This document shows, in pieces, positions 1 to 7,131 of a DNA stretch of 7,543 nucleotides (within the stretch, counting starts at the first letter, position 1; each line of letters opens with the position of its first letter). A program made the position numbers and the translations under genes. The DNA is from an uncultured Pirellulaceae bacterium (GTDB taxonomy: Bacteria; Planctomycetota; Planctomycetia; Pirellulales; Pirellulaceae). The stretch is from contig CAKQNH010000209.1 of NCBI GenBank assembly GCA_934255105.1, positions 1 to 7,543 on the forward strand, read 5' to 3'. The notes under the pieces were generated by a model, which was given only the letters and a program-made list of their open reading frames with translations, was not told where the DNA came from and made no database searches.

Positions 1-1085
1 AGCTGCTCATTCTTTTTGTTTTCATTAAACTGATGCCACCATTCGTGGCTACAACCTTTGTCACCAGAGGCATTGTGCTGCTTTGCATCATCGAACGCAA
101 AGACTTTGCGCCCGTCGTATTCATAGTCGCCTTTCAAGCGTATGCGTTCACCGGCGGCGAGGAAAGTTAGCGATCCGAACCGCACCCGGTCCATTTGAAT
201 TGCCAGCGCATAGAGGTCCGCCATCAATCGCCATTCGCCTGTGAGTTCCTCGACGGTTATGTCGATACCCATGCCGCCGGGATCGGCAGCACCCCCGTGC
301 AGCAGTTTCGATTCGGCGGGAAGGTTCGGTCCGCCAGCCGTGCTAGATTTCATCGCGTAGGCACGCTGCTCGAACTCGCGAATCCGTTCCAGATGTTCAA
401 CAATCCGCGCCTTCGACGCGGTACCTAACGGAGAATTGGCTCCCGTGTAGAACTGGTACTCGTCGGCGACTGTATCCAGTACGCTGCGTTTGATTCGGTC
501 TCGCATGGCATCGGTCGATTTGTCCGGCATCGCCAGTGAACCGAAGACGCGTTCAAACACGTCGCGTGGTTTCTCCTGCATCGTGGCGGCAACTGTTCCA
601 TCGGGGTTGTAGCTGTGAACGTAGCGGCCAACACGACTGCGCCGGAAGAAGGTGCCGGCTACCAGAGTTGGCACCATCCCAGAGGGCAAACCTTTGGGGT
701 TGTGGGCGCGGCGAACCATCTGGTCAATCGAAGCACCGCCTGCTTTGGCCTCTCCGTCCGGTGGTTCTGCAGTGAATGCCGCCGTGGCTCCATCATAATG
801 CGCATTGATCCCCTTTTCGTCGGCTCGCACGTGGTCGACGCCGCGCATAATCAGCAGTTTGTCACCCAGCGGTTTGAGCGGTTCCAGCACCCCATCAAAG
901 CCCTCCTTCTGCAGTGGCGACGGAATTCCGAGGCCAAAGAATATGTTGAAGGCGCGTACCGGTACGGCCGACTTCTGAGCGGCGAAGGCAGTAGAAACCA
1001 GCATCTCTTCCAGGAGCGGTAGACCGATGGTGATGCCACCGATACCTTTCAATAGTGTGCGTCGATCAATACGAGAATTCATCAT
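1..1085 (-). CDS. DUF1552 family Tat-exported protein, partial (C-terminus beyond left edge)
   Basis: The frame is open from the start at 1085 to the window edge, giving 361 residues; family members are usually about 430-450, so roughly the last fifth is missing. The N-terminus has a twin-arginine signal (R8-R9-T-L-L-K, then a Gly/Ile/Leu stretch and an AFA-A type cleavage site near residue 35). The following part (VRAFNIFFGLGI, then LEPLKPLGDKLLIMRGVDH, and GASIDQMVRRA near residue 120) fits DUF1552, a planctomycete/proteobacterial family of unknown biochemistry almost always encoded directly after PSCyt1/DUF1592 cytochromes, as here. Two adjacent ATGs exist (1085 and 1082). I chose 1085 because the sequence GGAG lies 8 bases before it. 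It follows the cytochrome gene by 100 bases on the same strand, probably in one transcript. It likely works in the periplasm with the cytochrome (inference). Confidence 0.88.
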   Translation of the reverse strand, partial: MMNSRIDRRTLLKGIGGITIGLPLLEEMLVSTAFAAQKSAVPVRAFNIFFGLGIPSPLQKEGFDGVLEPLKPLGDKLLIMRGVDHVRADEKGINAHYDGATAAFTAEPPDGEAKAGGASIDQMVRRAHNPKGLPSGMVPTLVAGTFFRRSRVGRYVHSYNPDGTVAATMQEKPRDVFERVFGSLAMPDKSTDAMRDRIKRSVLDTVADEYQFYTGANSPLGTASKARIVEHLERIREFEQRAYAMKSSTAGGPNLPAESKLLHGGAADPGGMGIDITVEELTGEWRLMADLYALAIQMDRVRFGSLTFLAAGERIRLKGDYEYDGRKVFAFDDAKQHNASGDKGCSHEWWHQFNENKKNEQ

Positions 1086-1185
1086 CAGTTGTTCTCCGGG
1101 CGGGATGTGGAGGGTGGCTATGCGGGAAAGTGGTAATGAGGTCGACTCGAAATCTCGCGCTACTTTGTCAACTTGTATTAGCCAT

Positions 1186-3852
1186 TCATTTTGTCCTTCT
1201 GCTAGACTTCTGCACGAGATCGCTCATCACGATCGCAGTCATCAAACTCGGATACGTTCCACCGGCTGCTTGAGTTGCTTTATGGATGTCGGCGACGATC
1301 GGGGCATCGGCTGCGGCGAGCGGTCGGCCTAGAGCGAACTGGGTGACTTTCCATGTCAGACTTTCACGAATTCGATCGCTGTCGGACAACAGTTTCATCA
1401 GCTCCGCCGATGACCGGTAACTCACTGGAACTGCGTCGCCGGGGAACAGCACTTCGCCATCGTCGCGCAGTTTATTCCCGAACCGGTCCTGCTCATGAAA
1501 GGCACCTACGCCATCGAACTTTTCCAACCCGAACGCTAACGGCTCAAATCGCATATGGCAAACACCGCAGTTGGTATCGGCGATGCGTTGTTCGGCGATT
1601 CCTCGCTGCGTCAACCCGGCTTTGGTGGGAGGTGGTGTTGTATTCACACATGGTGGTGGTGCATTGATCGTGCCACGCAACAGATCATCCAGCACGAATA
1701 GCCCCCGCGCGACCATCGACGCGCCGTCGCCACCTACGGTCAACACGCTGCCCTGCGTCAGCACACCGCCACGGCTGGGAACAGACGACACATCGTAACG
1801 AGTCAAACCTTTGCCTGCTGGCTTTAATCCATAGTGTTTGGCAAGCTCAGGAGTGGCGTACGTGAACTGAGCGGAAAGCAGGTCTGAGAGTGGGCGATTC
1901 TCCTTCCACACCACGTCCCGGAAGTACGCCAGCGTCTCCTCTCGCATGTCATCGGCCAGTTTTGCGTCCCAGTTTGGAAAGCGATTCGTATCAGGTCGCA
2001 TGTTCTTGAGCCGCGCCAGATTAAGCCATTCAGAGACAAATTCTGCTGATCGCTCCTTAGCCAGCGGATCACTCAACAGTCGCTTTATTTGAGCATTCAA
2101 CTTCGCCGTGTCCTGCAAGTCGCCGCGATCGGCGGCTTGCAGTAATGCTTCGTCGGGCGGGGATCCGCAGAGAATGTAACTCAGCCGCGACGCCAACTCG
2201 TAGGAATCGACTGCGCGCGATTCGCCTGCGTCATGCTGACGCTCGATTCGGTAGATAAATCGCGGCGACTGTAGCATAGCCTCAATAATGAAGGTCATCG
2301 CCTGTTTGAAGTCACCGCCGGCACTAGCGACTGTGGTCGATATGCCGCTGTAGGAATTGACCTCTCGCTCATTGAGAGGTCCACGGAAAAGCCATTTGCC
2401 CATCGACGCTACATGCTCGCGCATCGTGTCATCGGTCGACAGCTTGGTGCTTTTCGAAAACCTTGCTGCAAACTTCATCACATCCATGCGTTGGACCGTG
2501 ATTTCGGCCAGCCGCGCATAGGCTTCGACATGCTTCAAGTCTACGCTCAGGTTGTAAGCAGTGTTGCGAAATCCATCGGCGCGGAGGTCGGGCGGCAGAA
2601 TCTCGTGAGCCTCCTTGGCGATATCGACGCCTACGGCGCTACGAACCGTGGTGATGTATTCCGTGACAGTCAAGCGCTGTACCCAGGCCTCACTACTGCC
2701 TCCACCGTGAGCGTAAATCACGGGGTCGATCCGATCGACGGAATAGACGGCCCCACTATCGAGCCATTTCTTGAGTGCAGCCTTCTCTTCATTCGACAGC
2801 GGTGCACGGTCCTTCGGCATTTCATTGGACGATACCGATTGCCAGAGCAGGCTGTCCGTTGATTTCCCCCGTACGATCACTTTACCGCTTTCGCCGCCAG
2901 CCAGTGCCGCTACGCTACGCGACAAGTCCAGCTCACCCTTCTTGATCGCCGAATCGTGGCACTCCAAGCAGTGCTTCGCAAACAGCGGTGCCACATCATG
3001 GTCGAAGATGCTCGCCGAGACCGACGCCTGGCTCTGTGGCTCGCGCGGACTTGGTTTGGCTCCCGCAGCAAAGTTCTGCTGTACTTCCTTCTGATTGAGC
3101 GCGCGATCGAAAATCGCCACTAAGTGCAACTCACCGAGCCATGGGCGTTCGCCTGTCACTTCATTGGCGAGCGTCAGCCGATGCCTTCCGTCCCAGTTAC
3201 TTAAATCTCCTGCAACTTTATGGTTGGCGACCTTTTTTCCGTCCATATAGATGCTGGTTGTCCCCGTGCGATCGCGCGTGAAGACCACATGAGTCAGCTT
3301 CGCCTGCAGCGACTTGCGTGGACCTGCCGTAGAGGGAAGGCCATTGTTGTCAGTTTTTGATGATCGCAGTCGGATATCGAGCGTGTCCTTGTCCTGGCCA
3401 AGTGTGATATTGCGCTGGCTCGTGTCCGAGGAGAGCGACACGATTCGGGCCGGTCCCGTTTGAGAAGTGTTTGCGGGCTTAATCCATGTTTCGATCGTGA
3501 CTTCGCCCGATCGCTTGACCGAGTCGATAATCTTCGAGGCTGGGGCGGTGGAAATGATCGAGGTTGAGGAACGAAGAACAAGAGCGCCGTCCTTCCAGTC
3601 GAATGTTTTCTTTCCAGCGATCTTCAAGTCGAGGGGCACTCCCGTGCCAGAGCGGTCTCGAACAGTGTCCCCCTGACCGTCCTCAAACGTATAAAATACC
3701 TGTAAATTGTTTGTCACGCGCTGAGCATGCGCTGGATCGATGCAACCGAGCCAGGATAACGCGACCAACGAGCACGCAACGGCTAATTTTATTCGCATAC
3801 GTGGAGTTTGAGTGAGTGTCATACGCTGTGTGGTCCGTGATGGTATAGCCAT
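1186..3852 (-). CDS. LamG-PSCyt1-DUF1592/DUF1588 planctomycete c-type cytochrome, exported
   Basis: This is an 888-residue exported protein. A Sec signal peptide (hydrophobic core around residues 22-37) ends in AHA-Q near 43. Domains in order: LamG/concanavalin-like fold (about 50-264, with WIKP and PWLGELHLVAIFDRAL); PSCyt1 haem domain (about 284-368) with CLECH at 295-299 and Met345 as possible second haem ligand; DUF1587 (about 392-450); DUF1595 (about 475-538); DUF1592 (about 548-677); DUF1588 (about 690-806) with a second haem motif CGVCH at 762-766; DUF1585 at the C-terminus (about 813-885). This is the standard planctomycete cytochrome architecture. Its substrate is unknown; a periplasmic redox or surface role is inferred. 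The start is uncertain: no clear ribosome binding site precedes ATGs at 3852, 3822 or 3798, and the last still keeps the whole signal peptide. It lies between the FecR and DUF1552 genes, probably co-transcribed. Confidence 0.93.
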   Translation of the reverse strand: MAIPSRTTQRMTLTQTPRMRIKLAVACSLVALSWLGCIDPAHAQRVTNNLQVFYTFEDGQGDTVRDRSGTGVPLDLKIAGKKTFDWKDGALVLRSSTSIISTAPASKIIDSVKRSGEVTIETWIKPANTSQTGPARIVSLSSDTSQRNITLGQDKDTLDIRLRSSKTDNNGLPSTAGPRKSLQAKLTHVVFTRDRTGTTSIYMDGKKVANHKVAGDLSNWDGRHRLTLANEVTGERPWLGELHLVAIFDRALNQKEVQQNFAAGAKPSPREPQSQASVSASIFDHDVAPLFAKHCLECHDSAIKKGELDLSRSVAALAGGESGKVIVRGKSTDSLLWQSVSSNEMPKDRAPLSNEEKAALKKWLDSGAVYSVDRIDPVIYAHGGGSSEAWVQRLTVTEYITTVRSAVGVDIAKEAHEILPPDLRADGFRNTAYNLSVDLKHVEAYARLAEITVQRMDVMKFAARFSKSTKLSTDDTMREHVASMGKWLFRGPLNEREVNSYSGISTTVASAGGDFKQAMTFIIEAMLQSPRFIYRIERQHDAGESRAVDSYELASRLSYILCGSPPDEALLQAADRGDLQDTAKLNAQIKRLLSDPLAKERSAEFVSEWLNLARLKNMRPDTNRFPNWDAKLADDMREETLAYFRDVVWKENRPLSDLLSAQFTYATPELAKHYGLKPAGKGLTRYDVSSVPSRGGVLTQGSVLTVGGDGASMVARGLFVLDDLLRGTINAPPPCVNTTPPPTKAGLTQRGIAEQRIADTNCGVCHMRFEPLAFGLEKFDGVGAFHEQDRFGNKLRDDGEVLFPGDAVPVSYRSSAELMKLLSDSDRIRESLTWKVTQFALGRPLAAADAPIVADIHKATQAAGGTYPSLMTAIVMSDLVQKSSRRTK

Positions 3853-3929
3853 TGTTTTACGAAGGCAGAGTGTCGCTCACTGATCTGTATGCCGCCCGCT
3901 TGCCGTTGTGTCACAAAAAAAGTGTTGGG

Positions 3930-5549
3930 CTATTTATTCACGCCAACGTTAGACGTTGGCGGCACACGGCCGGCCCGGAAGTTTTGCCTCGTTTCATCCG
4001 GAGAAAGCGATCGACTGTAGATCGCTACCAGATAGTACTCGCCCAGCCATGGGAGGTCTCGCGTGAACTCATCCCCCAGTGCCAATCGATAACTGCTGTC
4101 CCAACTGGAAAAGTCGCCCGGTCGGACATCCTTGTCTCGTTCGATCCCGTCCACGTAAAGGTGGTGCATGCCATCTGCACTGCGCGTGTATACGACGTGG
4201 GCTAAGTCCGCTGCCACGGAGTTATCAGCGGAGAGCAGTTCTGGAATGCCATTGGCACTGGTTTTAGAAGTTCGTACTCTTCCGACGAAGAGACTGCGAG
4301 CATTTGCCTTGGACGCCAGCCCTTCTTCGCCGCCGTGACCGAGCGTGAAGTTGCGATGCGACGTGTCGCTTGACAAGGTGACAATCCGCGCCGGGCCGGA
4401 CTGCCTCGCCTGCGTTGGCTTGATCCACGCTTCGACCGTCAATTCGCCCGATTTGCGACAGGCGTCAATTATCTTTTTGGCTGGTTTTGCAGAGGACAAC
4501 ATGGTGGAATGCTGCAAGCGAAGCCCCCCTTCGGGCAACCACTCCACGCCTTTCAGATTATCAATGCCTAAGTCGAGTGGTGCGCCAACCTGCGAAAGAT
4601 CATGGACGACGCTCCCCTGGCCTTCGTCGAACCGGTAGAGGGCGATCAGTCCCTTTGTGACACGCGGCTTGACTGGTTTCGCGGACAACGTTGATTGTGT
4701 TTCCGCTACGGCGTATTGCCCCTGTCGAACATCAATGGAAGTGGTGCTCCCCGTATCGCTGGCCCGCACTTGCCCTTCAATGACGTCAAGACGAGACATT
4801 TCGGCGTCCGCCTGTAATGTGAAACGCGTTCCCAGAACTTGGAAATCGGCAAAGAGTGTCGTTATCTGAAGCGATCTTCCAGCATCCTGCTTCTTCACAT
4901 CAGCCGTCAGTGTTCCCTGTTGGAGATCCAGGTTTTTGCTGGCACGGTTGAGTCGAGTCAACTCCAGCAAGCTGACCTGCGTATCTGGTCCCAATGAGAT
5001 TCGCGTCCCATCGTCATAATGGATAGCGGCAACGGCATTCTTTGAGACGTTCACCACATCGCCAGCCTGCAAGTTCAAACCGGCCGTGGCTGCAATTGAA
5101 TTACCTCTACGCGTGATCGAGACCTCATCCTTCGCATGTCCAATGTGTGCATCTGCGACTGCGATCGGCATCTGAAGATAAAACAAACCCCCAATAACAC
5201 CTGCCAGCATCACACTGGCGGCGATTGCCAATTGCCACGCCGATGACCGGCGGCGCTTGGGCTTCCTAGACCATTCCAGTTTTACCCACGTGTCATGTGG
5301 CGGGTCTGTCAATGCAACTTCAGTCGCAAGCGCAGGCTCAAAGGCTGTCTCATCGACGCAAGCCATTGTTGCTTGGGTCACGTCAAAACCCTTCACGTAA
5401 CTGCGCAGCGCAGCCTCCAGGGCGCAGAATTCCGCATGCGTCTGGCGTGCAGCGGGATCCCTACTGAGCAGTTCTTGGAGTTCTTTGCGCTCCTCGGCAA
5501 GGATGACGTCGTCGATCCATTTCAACGTAAGTTCTTCGACTCGTTTCAT
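3930..5549 (-). CDS. FecR-domain transmembrane anti-sigma regulator with C-terminal LamG domain
   Basis: The protein has 539 residues from the ATG at 5549. The frame extends upstream to 5597, but that would overlap the sigma gene by 52 bases. The ATG at 5549 instead forms an ATGA overlap with the sigma stop, typical of translational coupling. Regions: a cytoplasmic helical anti-sigma-like N-terminus (1-50, WIDDV..AEERKELQELLSRDPAAR) lacking the HxxxCxxC zinc motif; a basic stretch KPKRRR (97-101); one membrane segment (about 104-127); a periplasmic FecR domain (about 140-285, with LQAGD, DDGTRISLGP, LGTRFTL and VIEGQVRA); and a LamG domain (about 300-527). FecR proteins hold or activate a partner ECF sigma factor in response to an envelope signal. 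The LamG addition suggests sensing of a sugar or other surface ligand (inference). The LamG domain closely resembles that of the downstream cytochrome. The partner sigma gene looks broken. Confidence 0.9.
   Translation of the reverse strand: MKRVEELTLKWIDDVILAEERKELQELLSRDPAARQTHAEFCALEAALRSYVKGFDVTQATMACVDETAFEPALATEVALTDPPHDTWVKLEWSRKPKRRRSSAWQLAIAASVMLAGVIGGLFYLQMPIAVADAHIGHAKDEVSITRRGNSIAATAGLNLQAGDVVNVSKNAVAAIHYDDGTRISLGPDTQVSLLELTRLNRASKNLDLQQGTLTADVKKQDAGRSLQITTLFADFQVLGTRFTLQADAEMSRLDVIEGQVRASDTGSTTSIDVRQGQYAVAETQSTLSAKPVKPRVTKGLIALYRFDEGQGSVVHDLSQVGAPLDLGIDNLKGVEWLPEGGLRLQHSTMLSSAKPAKKIIDACRKSGELTVEAWIKPTQARQSGPARIVTLSSDTSHRNFTLGHGGEEGLASKANARSLFVGRVRTSKTSANGIPELLSADNSVAADLAHVVYTRSADGMHHLYVDGIERDKDVRPGDFSSWDSSYRLALGDEFTRDLPWLGEYYLVAIYSRSLSPDETRQNFRAGRVPPTSNVGVNK
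3942..3960 (-). terminator. hairpin over the 3' end of the FecR gene, possible attenuator or weak terminator
   Basis: A perfect inverted repeat, GCCAACGT-TAG-ACGTTGGC (8-base arms, 3-base loop), covers the codons for the last few FecR residues, ending 10 bases before the stop codon TAG. In transcript direction a run of seven T residues follows at 3921-3915, about 20 bases after the stem. That is too far for a textbook intrinsic terminator. It may reduce read-through into the cytochrome gene or protect the upstream mRNA 3' end (inference). Confidence 0.35.
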
Positions 5550-5872
5550 GTTGATTCGCCGGTGATACATTCGTGCAACTGAATGCGGGCTCGACACAGC
5601 ACATTGCGCACGGCGCCGGATGTCATGGCCATTTCCTGCGCGATACGGTCGCAGCTCCAGTCTTCGTAGTATCTCAAATTCACGATCTTGGCAGTGCGGT
5701 CAGCCAGCCTCTTCAGGCACTCCTCAAGCGACGAATCCAGCGATCGTTCTTCTTCGTCGGCAGCCTCGTCATCGATCCAGAGCTTGTTGAGCTGCTCGGT
5801 ATAGGCATTCAAATACGTATGGTAACGAATCGACCGACGCAGTTCCTCCCGAACGACGTTGCGTGCGATCAC
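5546..5872 (-). CDS. ECF sigma-70 factor fragment: end of region 2, linker and region 4 (truncated)
   Basis: From a GTG at 5872 this encodes 108 residues. The first residues (IARNVVREELRRS) match the end of sigma region 2 of planctomycete ECF factors, where the usual sequence continues upstream as FGSWIRVIARN. Here FGSWIR is present in the same frame (5908-5873) but has no start codon and is preceded by a TGA at 5911-5909. Residues about 46-104 are a good sigma region 4 with a helix-turn-helix (WSCDRIAQEMAMTSGAVRNVLCRARIQL), which binds the -35 element. Region 2.1-2.4, needed for core RNA polymerase and the -10 element, is absent, so this is probably a pseudogene or at best a region-4-only protein. 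An ATGA overlap couples it to the FecR gene. The family is secure; function is doubtful. Confidence 0.75.
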   Translation of the reverse strand: MIARNVVREELRRSIRYHTYLNAYTEQLNKLWIDDEAADEEERSLDSSLEECLKRLADRTAKIVNLRYYEDWSCDRIAQEMAMTSGAVRNVLCRARIQLHECITGEST

Positions 5873-5958
5873 TCGGATCCAGCTTCCAAAACCGCCGAAA
5901 TCAGTTCGTCAGTTGTCAGGTCCGTCTCGGGAAGCTGTGGTTGTCCCCATCGATCCAT
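5869..5958 (-). pseudogene. probable N-terminal remnant of the ECF sigma gene, out of frame
   Basis: An ATG at 5958 opens a 29-residue frame (MDRWGQPQLPETDL... then TTDELISAVLEAGSE) ending at TGA 5871-5869, which overlaps the GTG of the next piece as GTGA. DELISAVLEAG resembles the first helix of ECF sigma factors, where the family normally continues for 50 or more residues through region 2 before the FGSWIRVIARN segment. Here the two parts meet directly and in different frames, sharing the bases GTTTTGGAAGCTGGATCC. This fits an internal out-of-frame deletion in region 2. It could also be a chance small frame; the resemblance is short. Confidence 0.4.
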
Positions 5959-6271
5959 AAACCTGTATGCCACTCATAAAGAAATGTCACACCACATGCG
6001 ATATTCGCGATTCATCTGTCGTCGCTTCCCCATGGTCACGATGTTTGTCGTGCGGTACATGCAGGCGATCGGGAAACTATTTCGCCGCTCGTAGGATAAC
6101 TCGCCGAACCTTGTCGCACAATCGACCCAGCGCCCGCCATCGACAGCCCAGGGAGGACAGCCACCAGCCCATGCCGTAACTCGCGGTACTCGTTACGAGC
6201 CTACTCCGGGGGCGCAATAGCCGCGAGAGAATAGGCCCGTTGTCGGTATTATTAACTGCCTACTTCACTGC
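5873..6271. other. divergent region of about 400 bases without a supported intact gene
   Basis: This separates the minus-strand sigma operon from the plus-strand GH117 genes. I translated the minus strand through it looking for sigma region 2 and read the plus strand for the missing GH117 N-terminus, and found neither, apart from the 5869-5958 remnant and the FGSWIR stretch. It holds small inverted repeats (CGTAAC 6175-6180 with GTTACG 6192-6197; CTCGT-T-ACGAG 6189-6199; TCGCGG 6181-6186 with CCGCGA 6221-6226). Promoters for both directions would be expected here but none is convincing. Confidence 0.6.
6175..6226. repeat. cluster of short overlapping inverted repeats
   Basis: Three small inverted repeats overlap: CGTAAC/GTTACG with an 11-base gap, the near-perfect palindrome CTCGTTACGAG, and TCGCGG/CCGCGA with a 34-base gap. 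They lie about 50-100 bases before the truncated GH117 gene. They could be an operator or an RNA hairpin remnant. Arms are only 5-6 bases, so chance is a real possibility. Confidence 0.25.
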
Positions 6272-7084
6272 ATGGGAACACCGAAGCCAGAACCGGGTTG
6301 GCGCAGCGTGGCAACGCCCGGGATTTTGAAATGGAAAGGCATGTTTTATCTCTACTACCAAGCCTTCATGGAGGCCAGTGGAAAGCAAGGAGATTACTGT
6401 CCCGTAGCGGTGTCATGGGCCGATTCGCCCGATGGTCCATGGACGTCCGCCAACAAAATCGTGATCCACAACGGTGCCGAGGGAGAGTGGGACCAGTTTT
6501 CGATTCATGACCCGTGCCCACTCGTGCATGACGGTAAAATCTATCTCTATTACAAGTCGGCGTTTAATCGACCAGGCAATGTTTGGATCTGCCACGGGCT
6601 TGCCATTGCTAACGCCCCGCTCGGGCCTTTCAACAAGCACCCGCTTAACCCGGTCGTCAACTCAGGCCACGAAACGACTGTCTTTCCCTTCAAAAAAGGT
6701 GCGGCCTGCATCGTGCTCCGCGACGGGCAAGAACACTTCACAATCCAATACGCAGAGGACTGGGTAAACTTTGAAGTGGCGGCGATCACAGAATTACTCC
6801 CCACTGCCGCAGGCCCTTTCGTACCCGACGCTTTCACCGATACCAAAGATGGACGCGGCATCACTTGGGGAATTTCCCATTTCACCAACGCGGCCTCCGA
6901 TTGGGGTCGCAATCACACGGTGCTCACGCGATTCGACTGCGACCTAAGCCAAGACGTGGACGACCCGGAAATGAAGCGGCACCAGATCGACTTCACTCCG
7001 GAAATGCACTTCCAGCAAGGATTGAACAAGAAACAACGCCAACGCCAACTGGATGAGACTGCGAAGTTAAATACGGAAAAATAA
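6272..7084 (+). CDS. GH117-like glycoside hydrolase, N-terminally truncated (probable pseudogene)
   Basis: The 270-residue product matches the middle and C-terminal blades of planctomycete GH117-type five-bladed beta-propeller enzymes: EPGWRSVATPGILKWKG (7-23), YYQAF.EASG, ADSPDGPW (50-57), WDQFSIHDP (73-81), SGHETT (131-136) and DGRGITWGISHF (193-204). GH117 members release 3,6-anhydro-L-galactose from agar-type oligosaccharides; the substrate here is unproven. Residue 2 corresponds to a point well over 100 residues into a full-length family member: the signal peptide, the GLDY..RRDPSK blade and the IWYA segment, all present in the next gene, are missing. The RRDP aspartate is a likely catalytic base in this family (recalled from the family, not shown here), so activity is doubtful. 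No ribosome binding site precedes the ATG, and an in-frame TAG lies about 55 bases upstream. GH43-like propellers are the alternative family. Confidence 0.8.
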   Translation: MGTPKPEPGWRSVATPGILKWKGMFYLYYQAFMEASGKQGDYCPVAVSWADSPDGPWTSANKIVIHNGAEGEWDQFSIHDPCPLVHDGKIYLYYKSAFNRPGNVWICHGLAIANAPLGPFNKHPLNPVVNSGHETTVFPFKKGAACIVLRDGQEHFTIQYAEDWVNFEVAAITELLPTAAGPFVPDAFTDTKDGRGITWGISHFTNAASDWGRNHTVLTRFDCDLSQDVDDPEMKRHQIDFTPEMHFQQGLNKKQRQRQLDETAKLNTEK

Positions 7085-7118
7085 GAATGGATCGTCAGCC
7101 AAGAGATAAAATAGATAC

Positions 7119-7123
7119 GAGGG
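7119..7123 (+). promoter_or_regulatory. ribosome binding site deciding the start at 7132
   Basis: GAGGG lies 8 bases before the ATG at 7132. This favours 7132 over the second in-frame ATG at 7138. The truncated copy upstream has no comparable site. Confidence 0.6.
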
Positions 7124-7131
7124 AAATCATT

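Noticed and set aside
1086..1185. The 100-base gap between the cytochrome and DUF1552 genes as a possible small gene or promoter
   Set aside because: The ATGA at the cytochrome stop opens only a three-residue frame. No terminator, promoter or other small gene could be seen, only the GGAG ribosome binding site of the DUF1552 gene.
195..4869. Many plus-strand open frames of 60-150 codons across the left two thirds of the window
   Set aside because: They lie antisense to the clear minus-strand genes, carry no recognisable domains, and are Arg/Ser/Cys-rich as expected of shadow frames.
5909..5977. A 22-residue minus-strand frame (ATG 5977, MSGIQVYGSM...) in frame with the sigma region 4 piece
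   Set aside because: It ends at TGA 5911-5909, has no ribosome binding site and does not resemble sigma sequence. TGA recoding is not supported by any visible structure.
5952..5990. A GTGACA / TACAGG promoter-like pair with 17-base spacing on the minus strand
   Set aside because: The -10 match is only three of six, it sits almost on the ATG at 5958, and planctomycete promoter consensus is poorly defined.
5573..6094. A 173-codon plus-strand frame over the sigma gene and divergent region
   Set aside because: About 300 bases of it are antisense to the region 4 coding sequence. The composition is low in sense and no motif is recognisable.
6171..6179. ATGCCGTAA, a two-codon plus-strand frame about 20 bases after a GGGAGG
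   Set aside because: It is too short to support as a leader peptide and could easily arise by chance.
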